Shown here piece after piece: positions 44,377 to 53,027 of a stretch of DNA of 64,000 bases; within the stretch, counting starts at the first letter, position 1, and each line of letters starts with the position of its first letter. The DNA is from Rugamonas sp045984285 (GTDB taxonomy: Bacteria > Pseudomonadota > Gammaproteobacteria > Burkholderiales > Burkholderiaceae_D), in the NCBI RefSeq assembly GCF_045984285.3, contig NZ_JBJQIK030000014.1:57632-121631 (forward strand). Reading direction: 5' to 3'. A program made the position numbers and the translations under genes. The notes under the pieces are model-generated. The model did no database searches. It was given only the letters and a program-made list of their open reading frames with translations, and was not told the origin of the DNA.

Positions 44377-46122
44377 TTACATCGCTTGCAAGGCCAGCAC
44401 GGCGTCGGCGATCACATTCGGTTCCATCGAGCGCAGGATCTTGCGGGTCTGCGGCACGATCAGCGACATATCGCTGTTCAGGATCTCCTGCTTCACCGAC
44501 AGCAGCTGGGCCGGGTGCATCGAGAATTCTTTCAGTCCCATGCCGAGCAGCAGGCGGGTGAGCTTCACATCGCCCGCCATCTCGCCGCACACGGCGACAT
44601 CGATGCCCGCCTTGTGGCCGGCGGCGATCGTCATGGAGATCAGCTGCAGCACGGCGGGATGCAGGGGATTGTAAAGGTGCGCCACCTCGTAATCAACCCG
44701 GTCGATGGCCAGCGTGTACTGGATCAGGTCATTGGTGCCGATGGACAGGAAGTTCATGCGCTTGACGAACATGGGCAGCGCCAGCGCGGCCGCCGGAATC
44801 TCGATCATCGCGCCCACGTCCACCTGCGGGTCGAACTTGATATTGGCCTCGCGCAGCTGCGCCTTGGCCTGCTCGATCATGGCCAGCGACTGGTCGATCT
44901 CGAAGGCATGCGCCAGCATCGGAATCAGGATGCGCAGCTTGCCGAAGGCGGATGCGCGCAGGATGGCGCGCAGCTGCGTCAGGAACAGCTGGGGCTCGGA
45001 CAGGCAGTAGCGGATGGCGCGCAGGCCGAGGGCCGGGTTCAGGGCCGTATGTTCGGTAGGATCGAGCGGCTTGTCGGCGCCGATGTCCAGGGTACGGATG
45101 GTGACGGGGCGGCCCTTCATCGCCACCACGGCCTTGCGGTACTGTTCGAACTGCTCGTCCTCGGACGGCATATTGCCGGCGCGGCCCATGAACAGGAATT
45201 CGGAGCGGAACAGGCCCACCCCGTTGGCGCCCGCCTCCAGCGCCGGGCCGCAATCGTCCGGCAGTTCGATATTGGCCAGCAGCGTGATGGCCGTGCCGTC
45301 CCTGGTGACGGCCGGGGTTTTCTTCAGCTTGTTGAGCTTCTTGCGCGCCTTGACACCGGCCTGCTGGCGCTCGCGGTACTGCTCCAGCACCAGCGCGCTG
45401 GGGCTGACGATGACCACGCCCGCTTCGCCGTCGATGATGACCCAGTCGTCCTGCTCGATCAGGCGCGAGGCCTGCGACACGCCCACGGTGGCCGGGATAT
45501 CCAGGCTGCGCGCCACGATGGCGGTATGCGAGTTCTGGCCGCCCACATCGGTAACGAAGCCGATGAAGGAGCCGTCGCGGAACTTCAGCATGTCGGCCGG
45601 CGAGATATCGTGGGCCACCACGATCATCTTGGCCGCGAACTCGTCATCCTCTTCCGGCCGCGTAATCTGCAGCGGCTCGCTGCCCATCAGCTTCTTCAGC
45701 ACGCGCTCGGCCACCTGCTGGATATCGGCCTTGCGCTCGCGCAGGTAGGGATCCTCGATCTCGTCGAACTGGGCGGACAGCTCCTCGATCTGCGTCACCA
45801 GCGCCCACTCCGCGTTGTAGTGGCGGGTGCGGATGATGTCGAGCGGCGCCTCCGAAATCATGGGATCGGACAGGATCAGCACATGCACGTCGATGAAGGC
45901 GCCCAGCTCGGTCGGCGCATCCTTGGGCAGCTCGTTCCACAGCGTCTGCAGTTCCACGTGCACGGCGGCCAGCGCCTCCTGCAGCCTTGCCACTTCCGCT
46001 TCAACGTGTTCTTCCTGGATCAGGTAATGCTTCACATCCAGCGCCGCGGGCGCCAGCAGGTGGGCGCGGCCTATCGCTATGCCGCGCGAGACTGGAATTC
46101 CGTGCAGTGTGAACGATGCCAT
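44377..46122 (-). CDS. ptsI: PTS enzyme I (phosphoenolpyruvate-protein phosphotransferase)
   Basis: A 581-residue enzyme that transfers phosphate from PEP to HPr. The phospho-histidine lies in GGQNSHTAIVARS, the PEP-binding segment is in NGVGLFRSEFLFMGR, and the C-terminal barrel carries CGEMAGD with the catalytic Cys. The start at 46122 (MASFTLHGIPVSRG) matches family length. With HPr and an EIIA but no membrane permease in the neighbourhood, the pathway here looks regulatory. Confidence 0.95.
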   Translation of the reverse strand: MASFTLHGIPVSRGIAIGRAHLLAPAALDVKHYLIQEEHVEAEVARLQEALAAVHVELQTLWNELPKDAPTELGAFIDVHVLILSDPMISEAPLDIIRTRHYNAEWALVTQIEELSAQFDEIEDPYLRERKADIQQVAERVLKKLMGSEPLQITRPEEDDEFAAKMIVVAHDISPADMLKFRDGSFIGFVTDVGGQNSHTAIVARSLDIPATVGVSQASRLIEQDDWVIIDGEAGVVIVSPSALVLEQYRERQQAGVKARKKLNKLKKTPAVTRDGTAITLLANIELPDDCGPALEAGANGVGLFRSEFLFMGRAGNMPSEDEQFEQYRKAVVAMKGRPVTIRTLDIGADKPLDPTEHTALNPALGLRAIRYCLSEPQLFLTQLRAILRASAFGKLRILIPMLAHAFEIDQSLAMIEQAKAQLREANIKFDPQVDVGAMIEIPAAALALPMFVKRMNFLSIGTNDLIQYTLAIDRVDYEVAHLYNPLHPAVLQLISMTIAAGHKAGIDVAVCGEMAGDVKLTRLLLGMGLKEFSMHPAQLLSVKQEILNSDMSLIVPQTRKILRSMEPNVIADAVLALQAM

Positions 46123-46160
46123 GGGTGGACCTGGAAAAAAGGAAGAACGGTCAAACGGCA

Positions 46161-46430
46161 TTACTCGCCTTCGCCGAACTTGTCGTTAACCAGTGCGGCA
46201 AGCGCGTTGATGCAATCCTGTTCATCCGGGCCATCCGCCTCCAGCGTGACCTTGGCGCCCTTGCCGGCAGCCAGCATCATCACGCCCATGATGGACTTGG
46301 CGTTGATGCGCCGCGCATTGCGGGTGAGCCAGACATCGCTTTTGTACTTGGCGGCGAGCTGGGTGAATTTTGCGGAGGCTCGCGCATGCAGACCGAGTTT
46401 GTTGATGATTTCGAGTTCTTGTTGAATCAT
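46161..46430 (-). CDS. ptsH: Phosphocarrier protein HPr
   Basis: An 89-residue carrier. The phospho-accepting His is in LGLHARASAKF (residue about 16), and the regulatory-serine region reads NAKSIMGVMMLAAG. The start is at MIQQELEI (46430). It receives phosphate from EI (encoded 38 bp downstream) and passes it to the EIIA encoded upstream. Confidence 0.95.
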   Translation of the reverse strand: MIQQELEIINKLGLHARASAKFTQLAAKYKSDVWLTRNARRINAKSIMGVMMLAAGKGAKVTLEADGPDEQDCINALAALVNDKFGEGE

Positions 46431-46494
46431 GTTCTGTTCTGTCGTTTTCTCAATCAGGATGCCCAGCAATCGCCGCCGCTTGAACGGCGGCACG

Positions 46495-46902
46495 TCAGGT
46501 CGTGCCGACCCTTATTCTGTTATCGACGCGCACCGCGCCGCTCTGCGCGCCGGCCAGCGCCATCTCCACCACCACATCCAGCGTATCGGTGCGGTAGGTG
46601 ATCGCGCGCAGCAGCATCGGCAGGCTGATGCCGGCGATGACTTCCACGCGGCCGGCATCGGCCAGCTTGTTGCAGCAGTTGGCGGGGGTGCCGCCCTTCA
46701 CGTCGGTGATCACCAGCACGCCGGAACCGTCGTCCAGGCGCTTGATCGCGGCGGCCGCCAGCGACTGCACCTCGTTCAGGTCCTGGTCGGCCACCACATC
46801 GATTGCCTCCAGGCGTTCGGTGGGGCCGCGGAACACATGGGCCACGGCTGCCAGGAAGGCCTGTCCGAGCGGCGCGTGAGTCATTAACAATATGCCTACC
46901 AT
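46495..46902 (-). CDS. PTS EIIA component, mannose/fructose-type
   Basis: A 135-residue EIIA of the mannose family (ManX N-terminal-like) with the active His in MTHAPLGQAFL and the conserved TDVKGGTPANCC loop. No EIIB, EIIC or EIID gene is linked. In beta- and alphaproteobacteria this stand-alone EIIA forms an incomplete phosphorelay thought to regulate carbon-related functions. It begins 8 bp after gshB, so it shares that transcript. Confidence 0.9.
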   Translation of the reverse strand: MVGILLMTHAPLGQAFLAAVAHVFRGPTERLEAIDVVADQDLNEVQSLAAAAIKRLDDGSGVLVITDVKGGTPANCCNKLADAGRVEVIAGISLPMLLRAITYRTDTLDVVVEMALAGAQSGAVRVDNRIRVGTT

Positions 46903-46910
46903 AAGCTTCC

Positions 46911-47861
46911 TTAGTGGCCCGCCTGCACCGCCGCTTCCACCGCATCGATGAACATCGCGGCAACCTGGAAGCCGGTCTGCTGGGTGATCTCCTGGAAGCA
47001 GGTCGGGCTGGTGACGTTTACCTCGGTGAGGTAATCGCCGATTACGTCCAATCCTACCAGCAATAGGCCGCGGGAGGCCAGTTCGGGGCCGATGGCCTCG
47101 GCGATCTCGCGGTCGCGCGCCGTCAGCGGCTGGGCCACGCCGGTACCGCCGGCCGCCAGGTTGCCGCGCACCTCGCCCGCCTGCGGAATGCGCGCCAGCG
47201 AGAACGGCACCGGCTTGCCGCCGATGACCAGCACGCGCTTGTCGCCCTTCACGATATCGGGGATGTAGCGCTGGGCCATGATGGTAGTGTGGCCGTTATT
47301 GGTCAGCGTTTCGATGATGGAGCCCAGGTTCAGGCCATCGGCCTTGACGCGGAAGATGCCGGCGCCGCCCATGCCGTCCAGCGGCTTGAAGATCACATCG
47401 CCATGCTCGGCGTGGAAGTCGCGCAGGCGGGTCTCATCGGAAGTCACGAGGGTCGGCGACGTGAATTGCGGGAACTGGGCGATGGACAGCTTCTCGTTAT
47501 GGTCACGGATGGCGGAAGCCTTGTTGAACACGCGCGCCCCCTGGCGCTCGGCCTGCTCCAGCAGCTGGGTGCCGTACACGTACTCCATATTGAAGGGCGG
47601 GTCCTTGCGCTCGATGATGGCATCGAACTCCGACAGCTTCACATCGACGGCATCCTCTGCCCGGTACCATTCGTCGCTATCGCCGGTCAGGTGAATGCGC
47701 GCCACGAAAGCGGTGACGACGCCGTCGCGCAGGGCCATATGGCGCTGCTGGAAGGCATACACCTCATGCCCCCGCTTCGCCGCCTCGCTCATCATGGCGA
47801 AAGTGGAATCCTTGTAAATCTTAAAACTGCTCAGCGGATCAGCGAGAAAGGCGATTTTCAT
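46911..47861 (-). CDS. gshB: Glutathione synthetase
   Basis: A 316-residue ATP-grasp ligase adding glycine to gamma-glutamylcysteine. Motifs are DPLSSFKIYKDSTFAMM (N-terminal signature), KPLDGMGGAGIFRV, MAQRYIPDIVKGDKRVLVIGG and the C-terminal NVTSPTCFQEI. The start at 47861 (MKIAFLAD) fits the family. The 114 bp between gshA and this gene hold the REP-like element. Confidence 0.96.
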   Translation of the reverse strand: MKIAFLADPLSSFKIYKDSTFAMMSEAAKRGHEVYAFQQRHMALRDGVVTAFVARIHLTGDSDEWYRAEDAVDVKLSEFDAIIERKDPPFNMEYVYGTQLLEQAERQGARVFNKASAIRDHNEKLSIAQFPQFTSPTLVTSDETRLRDFHAEHGDVIFKPLDGMGGAGIFRVKADGLNLGSIIETLTNNGHTTIMAQRYIPDIVKGDKRVLVIGGKPVPFSLARIPQAGEVRGNLAAGGTGVAQPLTARDREIAEAIGPELASRGLLLVGLDVIGDYLTEVNVTSPTCFQEITQQTGFQVAAMFIDAVEAAVQAGH

Positions 47862-47914
47862 TGGCACATCCATTCGAAGTAATAGCTGATTCTAGCCGAG
47901 ATCAGCCGCCCCCG

Positions 47915-47978
47915 TGACACCATGGGGTCAGGCACCGCTTGTCATACTGACAGCCTGGTGCCTGACCCCAGGGTGTCA
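47915..47978. repeat. REP-like compound palindrome
   Basis: Two 22-bp arms, 47915-47936 and 47957-47978, are inverted with a single mismatch and contain GGGGTCAGGCACC / GGTGCCTGACCCC. Between them lies a nested palindrome TGTCA-TAC-TGACA (47940-47952). GGGGTCAGGCACC is, from memory, a frequent dispersed motif of Oxalobacteraceae genomes. The right arm contains the gshA stop codon (47976-47978). Confidence 0.7.
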
Positions 47979-49277
47979 GTAAACTTCGGGGTTGGGGTCG
48001 GTGCGTTCCATTTCGAGGGAGGCGGCGAGCAGCGCCAGGCGGGCTACCACCCCGTAGACGTAGAAGCGGTTCGGCGCTGCCGTGCCGGGCTTGGCTTTCA
48101 GGTCGGGCACGGCGTGCTGCTGGGCAAAGGCCAGCGGCACATACTGCGAGCCCGGCGCATTCAGGTTCTGGTCCACGCCGCGCTCGGCATGGATGCGGTA
48201 GAAGCCGCCCACCACGTAGCGGTCGATCATGTAGACCACCGGCTCCGCCACCGCGTCCTGGATGTGCTCGAAGGTCGGCACGCCTTCCTGGATGTTCAGG
48301 TCGGATACCACCTTGCCGTCCTTGATCACCGACATCTTCTTGCGCTGCGCTTCGCTCAGGTCCTTCAGCTCGCTCGCATCGCGGATGCTGATGATGCCCT
48401 TGCCATAGGTGCCCGCATCCGGCTTGATGATGACGAAGGGCTTCTGGTCCTTCATCCCGTATTCCTTGTACTTCTTGCGGATCTTGGCCAGCACCGCGTC
48501 CACATTGGACGCCAGGCATTCCTGCCCTTCCCCGCACAGCAGGTCCACTTCGCCGCATTTGGCATGGAAGGGGTTGACCATCCACGGGTCCACGCCGATC
48601 AGCTTGCCGAACTTCTTGGCCACCTCGTCGTAGGCGCTGAAGTGGTTGCTCTTGCGCCGCAGCGCCCAGCCCGCATGCAGCGGCGGCAGCAGGCTCTGCT
48701 CATGGATGTTTTCCAGGATCGAAGGAATCCCGGCCGACAGGTCATTGTTCAGCAGGATGGTGCAGGGATCGAAATCCTTCAGCCCCACCCGGCGCCCGTT
48801 CGGCGAACGCTCCAGCGGCTCCAGCACCAGCATATTTCCATCAGGCAACGCCACCGGCGTCGGCTGGGTAATCTCGGGGTTCAGTGTGCCCAGGCGCACG
48901 TGCAGGCCGGTCTGGCGGAAAATCTGCATCAGCCGCGCCACATTCTCCAGGTAAGTGGGATGGCGCTCGTGAACTTCGGGGATCAGCAGCAAATTGCGCG
49001 CATCCGGGCAGTATTTGTCGATTGCGGCCATGGCCGCCTGCACCGACAGCGGCAGCATTTCGGTCGCCAGCTGGTTGAAGCCGCCCGGGAACAGGTTGGT
49101 GTCCACCGGCGCCAGCTTGTAGCCCGCGTTGCGCAGGTCGACCGAGGCGTAGAACGGCGGGGTGTGCTCCTGCCACTCCAGGCGGAACCAGCGCTCGATG
49201 GCGGGGGTTGCGGCCAGGATTTTCTCTTCGAGGTCGAGCAGCGGTCCGGTCAGGGCCGTGACGAGGTGGGGAACCAT
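47976..49277 (-). CDS. gshA: Glutamate-cysteine ligase (T. ferrooxidans-type)
   Basis: A 433-residue enzyme for the first step of glutathione synthesis. It is not the E. coli-type GshA but the family typical of betaproteobacteria and acidithiobacilli (TIGR02049-like): FYASVDLRNAGYKLAPVDTN, FPGGFNQLATEML and PFVIIKPDAGTYGKGI are its hallmarks, the last being the ATP-grasp lysine region. The stop codon lies inside the REP-like element that follows. Confidence 0.92.
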   Translation of the reverse strand: MVPHLVTALTGPLLDLEEKILAATPAIERWFRLEWQEHTPPFYASVDLRNAGYKLAPVDTNLFPGGFNQLATEMLPLSVQAAMAAIDKYCPDARNLLLIPEVHERHPTYLENVARLMQIFRQTGLHVRLGTLNPEITQPTPVALPDGNMLVLEPLERSPNGRRVGLKDFDPCTILLNNDLSAGIPSILENIHEQSLLPPLHAGWALRRKSNHFSAYDEVAKKFGKLIGVDPWMVNPFHAKCGEVDLLCGEGQECLASNVDAVLAKIRKKYKEYGMKDQKPFVIIKPDAGTYGKGIISIRDASELKDLSEAQRKKMSVIKDGKVVSDLNIQEGVPTFEHIQDAVAEPVVYMIDRYVVGGFYRIHAERGVDQNLNAPGSQYVPLAFAQQHAVPDLKAKPGTAAPNRFYVYGVVARLALLAASLEMERTDPNPEVY

Positions 49278-49357
49278 GCTTTCAATCCTTCTAAGTTGCG
49301 GCTAAGCCTTGCGAAATCACCAAATCGGGGCAAAAGTGGCAATTTAAAGGTCTGAAA

Positions 49358-49387
49358 AGCAAAAAAGGCGCCCCAATGGGGCGCCTT
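49358..49387 (-). terminator. Terminator of torF-glnK-amtB
   Basis: AAAGGCGCCCC (49364-49374) and GGGGCGCCTTT (49377-49387) around a short loop. On the minus strand it is followed by TTTTTTGC. Confidence 0.9.
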
Positions 49388-49407
49388 TGACGTTCCAGAC
49401 TGCGGAA

Positions 49408-50961
49408 TCAGGAGTGGTATGCCGATTCGCCGTGGCTGGTGATGTCCAGGCCTTCGCGTTCCTCTTCTTCCGGCACGCGCAGGCCGATCACGATGTCTAC
49501 CAGCTTGTAAGCGATGATGGCCACGATACCCGACCACAGGATGGTGATGCCCACGGCAGTCGCCTGGGTGATGACCTGGCCGCTGATCGAATACTCAGCC
49601 GAACCCTTGTTGGCCACATAGTCCCAGATGCCCTGGCCGCCCAGCGACGGCGATGCAAACACGCCGGTCAGGATCGCGCCGAGGATGCCGCCCACGCCGT
49701 GCACGCCGAATACGTCCAGCGAGTCGTCGGCGCCGATCATGCGCTTCAGGCCATTCACGCCCCACAGGCAGATGATACCAGCCAGCAGACCGATGACCAA
49801 GCCGCCCATCGGGCCGACGAAGCCGGCCGCCGGGGTGATGGCCACCAGGCCGGCCACCGCGCCGGACGCGCCGCCCAGCATCGAAGGCTTGCCCTTGGCG
49901 ATCCATTCGCCGAAGACCCAGGACACGGTGGCGCCTGCGGTGGCAATCAGGGTGTTGATGAAGGCCAGCGCGGCCACGTCGCCCGCTTCCAGCGCGGAGC
50001 CGGCGTTGAAGCCGAACCAGCCCACCCACAGCAGCGAAGCGCCGATCATGGTCATGGTCAGCGAGTGCGGCGCCATGGATTCGCGGCCATAGCCCACGCG
50101 CTTGCCGATCATGATGGCGCCCACGATACCGGCCACGGCGGCGTTGATGTGCACCACGGTGCCGCCGGCGAAGTCCAGCGCGCCCTTCTGCCAGATGAAG
50201 CCGGCCTTGGCCGCTTCGGTGGCCGAGGTTTCGGCGCTGGTGATCAGGTCAGGACCGGTCCAGAACCAGACCATGTGCGCGATCGGCAGGTAGGCGAAGG
50301 TGAACCACAGCACCATGAACACCAGTACGGCGCTGAATTTCGCGCGTTCCGCGAAGGCGCCCACGATCAGCCCGCAGGTGATGGCGGCGAAGGTGCCCTG
50401 GAAGGCCACGAAGATGAATTCAGGAATGACCACGCCCTTGCTGAAGGTTGCGGCGTAAGCAAATGCGCCCGCGGCCGGGTCGTAGATGCCGTTCAGCAGG
50501 GCACGGCCGAAGCTGCCGAAGAAGGCATTGCCCTCGGTGAAGGCGATCGAATAGCCGTACAGGCACCACAGCACGATGATGAGCGCGAAGATCATGAAGA
50601 CCTGCAGCAGCACGGACAGCATGTTCTTGGAGCGCACCAGGCCGCCGTAGAACAGGGCCAGGCCGGGAATCGTCATCAGGATGACCAGCAGCGTGGCCAC
50701 GAACATCCAGGCGGTATCGCCCTTCTGCGGCGTTGGTGCGGCGGTCGGCGCGGCCGGTGCTGCCGCAGGAGCGGCGGCGGCAGGCGCGGCGGCGGCCGGG
50801 GCCGGCGCAGCTTCAGGCGTTGCGGCTGCTGGCGCAGGCGCCGCTTCCGCACTGGCGGCTGGCGCCGCCGGTTTTGCATCCTGTGCCCAGCTTGGAACGC
50901 CTGCACTCACGGCCAGCAGCACGGCCATCCCCGCAAGCAGCTTTGTTATAGTTTTCTTCAT
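49408..50961 (-). CDS. amtB: Ammonium transporter AmtB
   Basis: A 517-residue channel for ammonium uptake. A cleavable signal peptide (ending about residue 26, PSWAQ) is followed by an unusual Ala/Pro-rich stretch (about 28-73) and then eleven membrane helices. The twin pore histidines are in VVHINAA and FGVHGVGG; FYGGLVR is the first-helix signature. It forms a complex with GlnK, encoded 11 bp upstream, which closes the pore when nitrogen is sufficient. Sigma-54/NtrC control is indicated at the operon head. Confidence 0.96.
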   Translation of the reverse strand: MKKTITKLLAGMAVLLAVSAGVPSWAQDAKPAAPAASAEAAPAPAAATPEAAPAPAAAAPAAAAPAAAPAAPTAAPTPQKGDTAWMFVATLLVILMTIPGLALFYGGLVRSKNMLSVLLQVFMIFALIIVLWCLYGYSIAFTEGNAFFGSFGRALLNGIYDPAAGAFAYAATFSKGVVIPEFIFVAFQGTFAAITCGLIVGAFAERAKFSAVLVFMVLWFTFAYLPIAHMVWFWTGPDLITSAETSATEAAKAGFIWQKGALDFAGGTVVHINAAVAGIVGAIMIGKRVGYGRESMAPHSLTMTMIGASLLWVGWFGFNAGSALEAGDVAALAFINTLIATAGATVSWVFGEWIAKGKPSMLGGASGAVAGLVAITPAAGFVGPMGGLVIGLLAGIICLWGVNGLKRMIGADDSLDVFGVHGVGGILGAILTGVFASPSLGGQGIWDYVANKGSAEYSISGQVITQATAVGITILWSGIVAIIAYKLVDIVIGLRVPEEEEREGLDITSHGESAYHS

Positions 50962-50972
50962 TCAGTTTCCCC

Positions 50973-51311
50973 TTAGAGTGCGTCGTTGCCGGTCTCGCCG
51001 GTACGGATACGGATGACCTGTTCCAGGTTGTAGACGAAAATCTTGCCGTCGCCGATCTTGCCGGTACGGGCGGCGCCTTCGATCGCTTCAATCGCCTGCT
51101 CGACGATGGCGTCGTCCACGGCGGCTTCGATCTTGGTCTTGGGCAGGAAGTCGACCACATACTCGGCCCCGCGGTACAGCTCGGTATGGCCTTTCTGGCG
51201 GCCGAAGCCCTTTACTTCGGTAACAGTAATGCCTTGCACATTGATCGCCGACAGGGCCTCGCGGACCTCGTCGAGCTTGAATGGCTTGATGATGGCAGTA
51301 ATGAGTTTCAT
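50973..51311 (-). CDS. glnK: Nitrogen regulatory protein P-II (GlnK)
   Basis: A 112-residue trimeric signal protein that binds 2-oxoglutarate and ATP/ADP. The uridylylation site Tyr lies in the T-loop ELYRGAEY (the Tyr at residue 51 in the canonical numbering). The start MKLITAIIKPFKL is typical. It is named GlnK rather than GlnB from its coupling to amtB. Confidence 0.95.
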   Translation of the reverse strand: MKLITAIIKPFKLDEVREALSAINVQGITVTEVKGFGRQKGHTELYRGAEYVVDFLPKTKIEAAVDDAIVEQAIEAIEGAARTGKIGDGKIFVYNLEQVIRIRTGETGNDAL

Positions 51312-51324
51312 GCTAGCCTCGCGT

Positions 51325-52089
51325 TCAGAAGGTTTTGGAGACGGTCAGGATCAGGCCGGACTTGCCCAGATTCTTCCCCGTCGGTGCCACATAAAAAGAC
51401 GTGCTGGTGTCGATATAAGCCAGCGCCACAGTTGCGATGCCGAAGTCCTTGGTCACGCCAATCTTCCAGTCGGTATAGGAGGCGGCGCTCAGGTTGCGCA
51501 CCTTCTGGTGGCCCACATGGAAGTTGAAGATATAGCCATCGGCCACTTCACGGTTCAGCTGTGCATCCCAATACTGGCTGTTTTTGCTGTCGGCAAAGCC
51601 GAACAGGTTAGTCAGCGAGTGCGAATATTTCAGGCTGAGAGGGCCGAAGCCCAGCTGGCCGTACAGCTCGAAAGTGTTCGCGCTGGGATTGAGGTCATTC
51701 GACGGATAGATATAACCCAGGCCGCCGATGTCGTAGCTGACCGCTTCCGTCAGGTTGCCGCGTTTGCCCGCATAAACATCCCACTCAATGCTGGCATCGC
51801 CGCCACCGTCCTTTACCCACTTGATGGTGGAGGCCCAGGTGCCGGCGTAGAAGCCGGTCGGGTTATGCACCCAGTCGGCGCCACCTTGCAGAGCTGGCCG
51901 GGCGCGGGTCTGCGAGTAGCCGCGGAAGCGGTAGTCATTGGTCACGGCAATGTTGTAGACGATCTCATTGTCTGGTTTGGCTTCCGGCGCGGCCGCGGCC
52001 TCCTGGGCCTGCACCATTCCACCTGCCATGGTTGCCAGAGCAAAAATAACTGCGGAGGCGAGAGGCAGATGCTTGGTTTTCTGTTTCAT
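51325..52089 (-). CDS. TorF-family outer-membrane porin-like protein
   Basis: A 254-residue protein with a signal peptide (ending AGGMVQA, about residue 28), a short Ala/Pro-rich spacer and a beta-barrel with alternating aromatic strands ending in the canonical terminal Phe (LTVSKTF). It matches the gliding-motility/TorF-type family (TIGR02001): NIAVTNDYRFRGYSQTRARP is the signature. It leads the torF-glnK-amtB operon, which suggests it helps nitrogen compounds cross the outer membrane. Confidence 0.9.
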   Translation of the reverse strand: MKQKTKHLPLASAVIFALATMAGGMVQAQEAAAAPEAKPDNEIVYNIAVTNDYRFRGYSQTRARPALQGGADWVHNPTGFYAGTWASTIKWVKDGGGDASIEWDVYAGKRGNLTEAVSYDIGGLGYIYPSNDLNPSANTFELYGQLGFGPLSLKYSHSLTNLFGFADSKNSQYWDAQLNREVADGYIFNFHVGHQKVRNLSAASYTDWKIGVTKDFGIATVALAYIDTSTSFYVAPTGKNLGKSGLILTVSKTF

Positions 52090-52173
52090 GGCGGTTTCCT
52101 TTGGTTTTGGAGTGAACTTTTATGGCGGATGCAGTTTAAAATTCAGCTTGATCGTCCGGCTACCTACCTCTTT

Positions 52174-52189
52174 AGCAGAATGTGTGCCA
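52174..52189 (-). promoter_or_regulatory. Sigma-54 promoter of torF-glnK-amtB
   Basis: Minus strand TGGCAC-N5-CTGCT, with the invariant GG and GC separated by exactly 10 bp. The predicted start is near 52163, giving a leader of about 75 nt. Confidence 0.8.
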
Positions 52190-52239
52190 GCAAATGTTGC
52201 TGCGTTGATAGCTGCCAAAGGGATAAGGCGCCCGGTTTC

Positions 52240-52276
52240 GCACCAAATAATCGCCGTTTGCGCACCAATCCGGTGC
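52240..52276. promoter_or_regulatory. NtrC-type enhancer sites
   Basis: GCACC-AATCC-GGTGC (52262-52276) is a perfect NtrC-like dyad. A second half-site GCACCAA starts at 52240, 22 bp away (two helical turns). The centres lie about 106 and 84 bp upstream of the predicted sigma-54 start, the usual enhancer distance. Confidence 0.75.
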
Positions 52277-52307
52277 AGAAACGGCAAATACTCTCAGGAG
52301 CACCACG

Positions 52308-52562
52308 ATGGACATGAATGCCTTTCTCACCGACCTGCAGTCGAAGATCCAGCACGCAATCGACAATTCGCCCGCGAAGGACATTGAGAAGAATGTGAAG
52401 GCGATGATGACGCAGGGTTTCGCCAAGCTGGACCTGGTGACCCGCGAAGAATTCGACATCCAGGCGCAGGTGCTGGCCAAGACCCGCGCCCGTCTGGAAC
52501 TGCTGGAGACGCGCCTCGCTGAACTGGAGGCGAAGCTGGCCGCGAACGCGGCCGACAAGTAA
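52308..52562 (+). CDS. ubiK: Ubiquinone biosynthesis accessory factor UbiK
   Basis: An 84-residue protein of the BMFP/YqiC family: an amphipathic N-terminal segment followed by a long C-terminal coiled coil (residues about 45-80, AQVLAKTRARLELLETRLAE). It assists the soluble Ubi complex in aerobic ubiquinone synthesis. The ATG follows AGGAG. In related genomes ubiK often adjoins yifB; here the bufferin-type cluster separates the two. Confidence 0.92.
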   Translation: MDMNAFLTDLQSKIQHAIDNSPAKDIEKNVKAMMTQGFAKLDLVTREEFDIQAQVLAKTRARLELLETRLAELEAKLAANAADK

Positions 52563-52565
52563 GGC

Positions 52566-53027
52566 TCAGCCGGCCCGGCGCTGCAGCCAGCGGTCGAGCG
52601 AGAGCCGGCCCGGGCCGAAGACGGCCAGCACCAGCAGCAGCATGCCCCAGTATTTGTGGTCGTTGACCGCCGCCGGGCAGGCGAAGTCGAACAGCTGGGG
52701 GTAGGACAGCACCGCCATCAGGTTCACCAGGAAAAGGCCGAGCGCCGCCGGCCGGGACAGCAGGCCCAGCGCCAGCAGCAGCGGCAACACTATCTCGCCG
52801 CCCGCGCCCATCACGGCCGCCAGGTCGGGCGGCAGCAGGGGGACATGGTATTCAAGCCGGAACAGCTCCCGGGTTGCCCCCCAGTCGCCCAGCTTCACCA
52901 TGCCCGCCTTGAAAAACTGCCAGCCGATATAGCAGCGCAGCGCCAGCCCAAGCGCGGCGCCGCCCCATTCCGCCAATTGCGCGTCGAAAGCGCCGATACG
53001 GCGGTGCATGGCCAATAATTTCTGCAT
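52566..53027 (-). CDS. DoxX-family membrane protein of the bufferin cluster
   Basis: A 153-residue four-helix membrane protein (WQFFKAGMVKLGDW near residue 35 is the DoxX signature). DoxX proteins are regular last genes of DUF2282/DUF692 operons. The start at 53027 is preferred because AGGAG is 5 nt away; the adjacent ATG at 53030 (ATGATG) is the alternative. Either way the start overlaps the stop of the fused BufB-BufC gene. The redox or quinone role is unproven. Confidence 0.88.
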   Translation of the reverse strand: MQKLLAMHRRIGAFDAQLAEWGGAALGLALRCYIGWQFFKAGMVKLGDWGATRELFRLEYHVPLLPPDLAAVMGAGGEIVLPLLLALGLLSRPAALGLFLVNLMAVLSYPQLFDFACPAAVNDHKYWGMLLLVLAVFGPGRLSLDRWLQRRAG

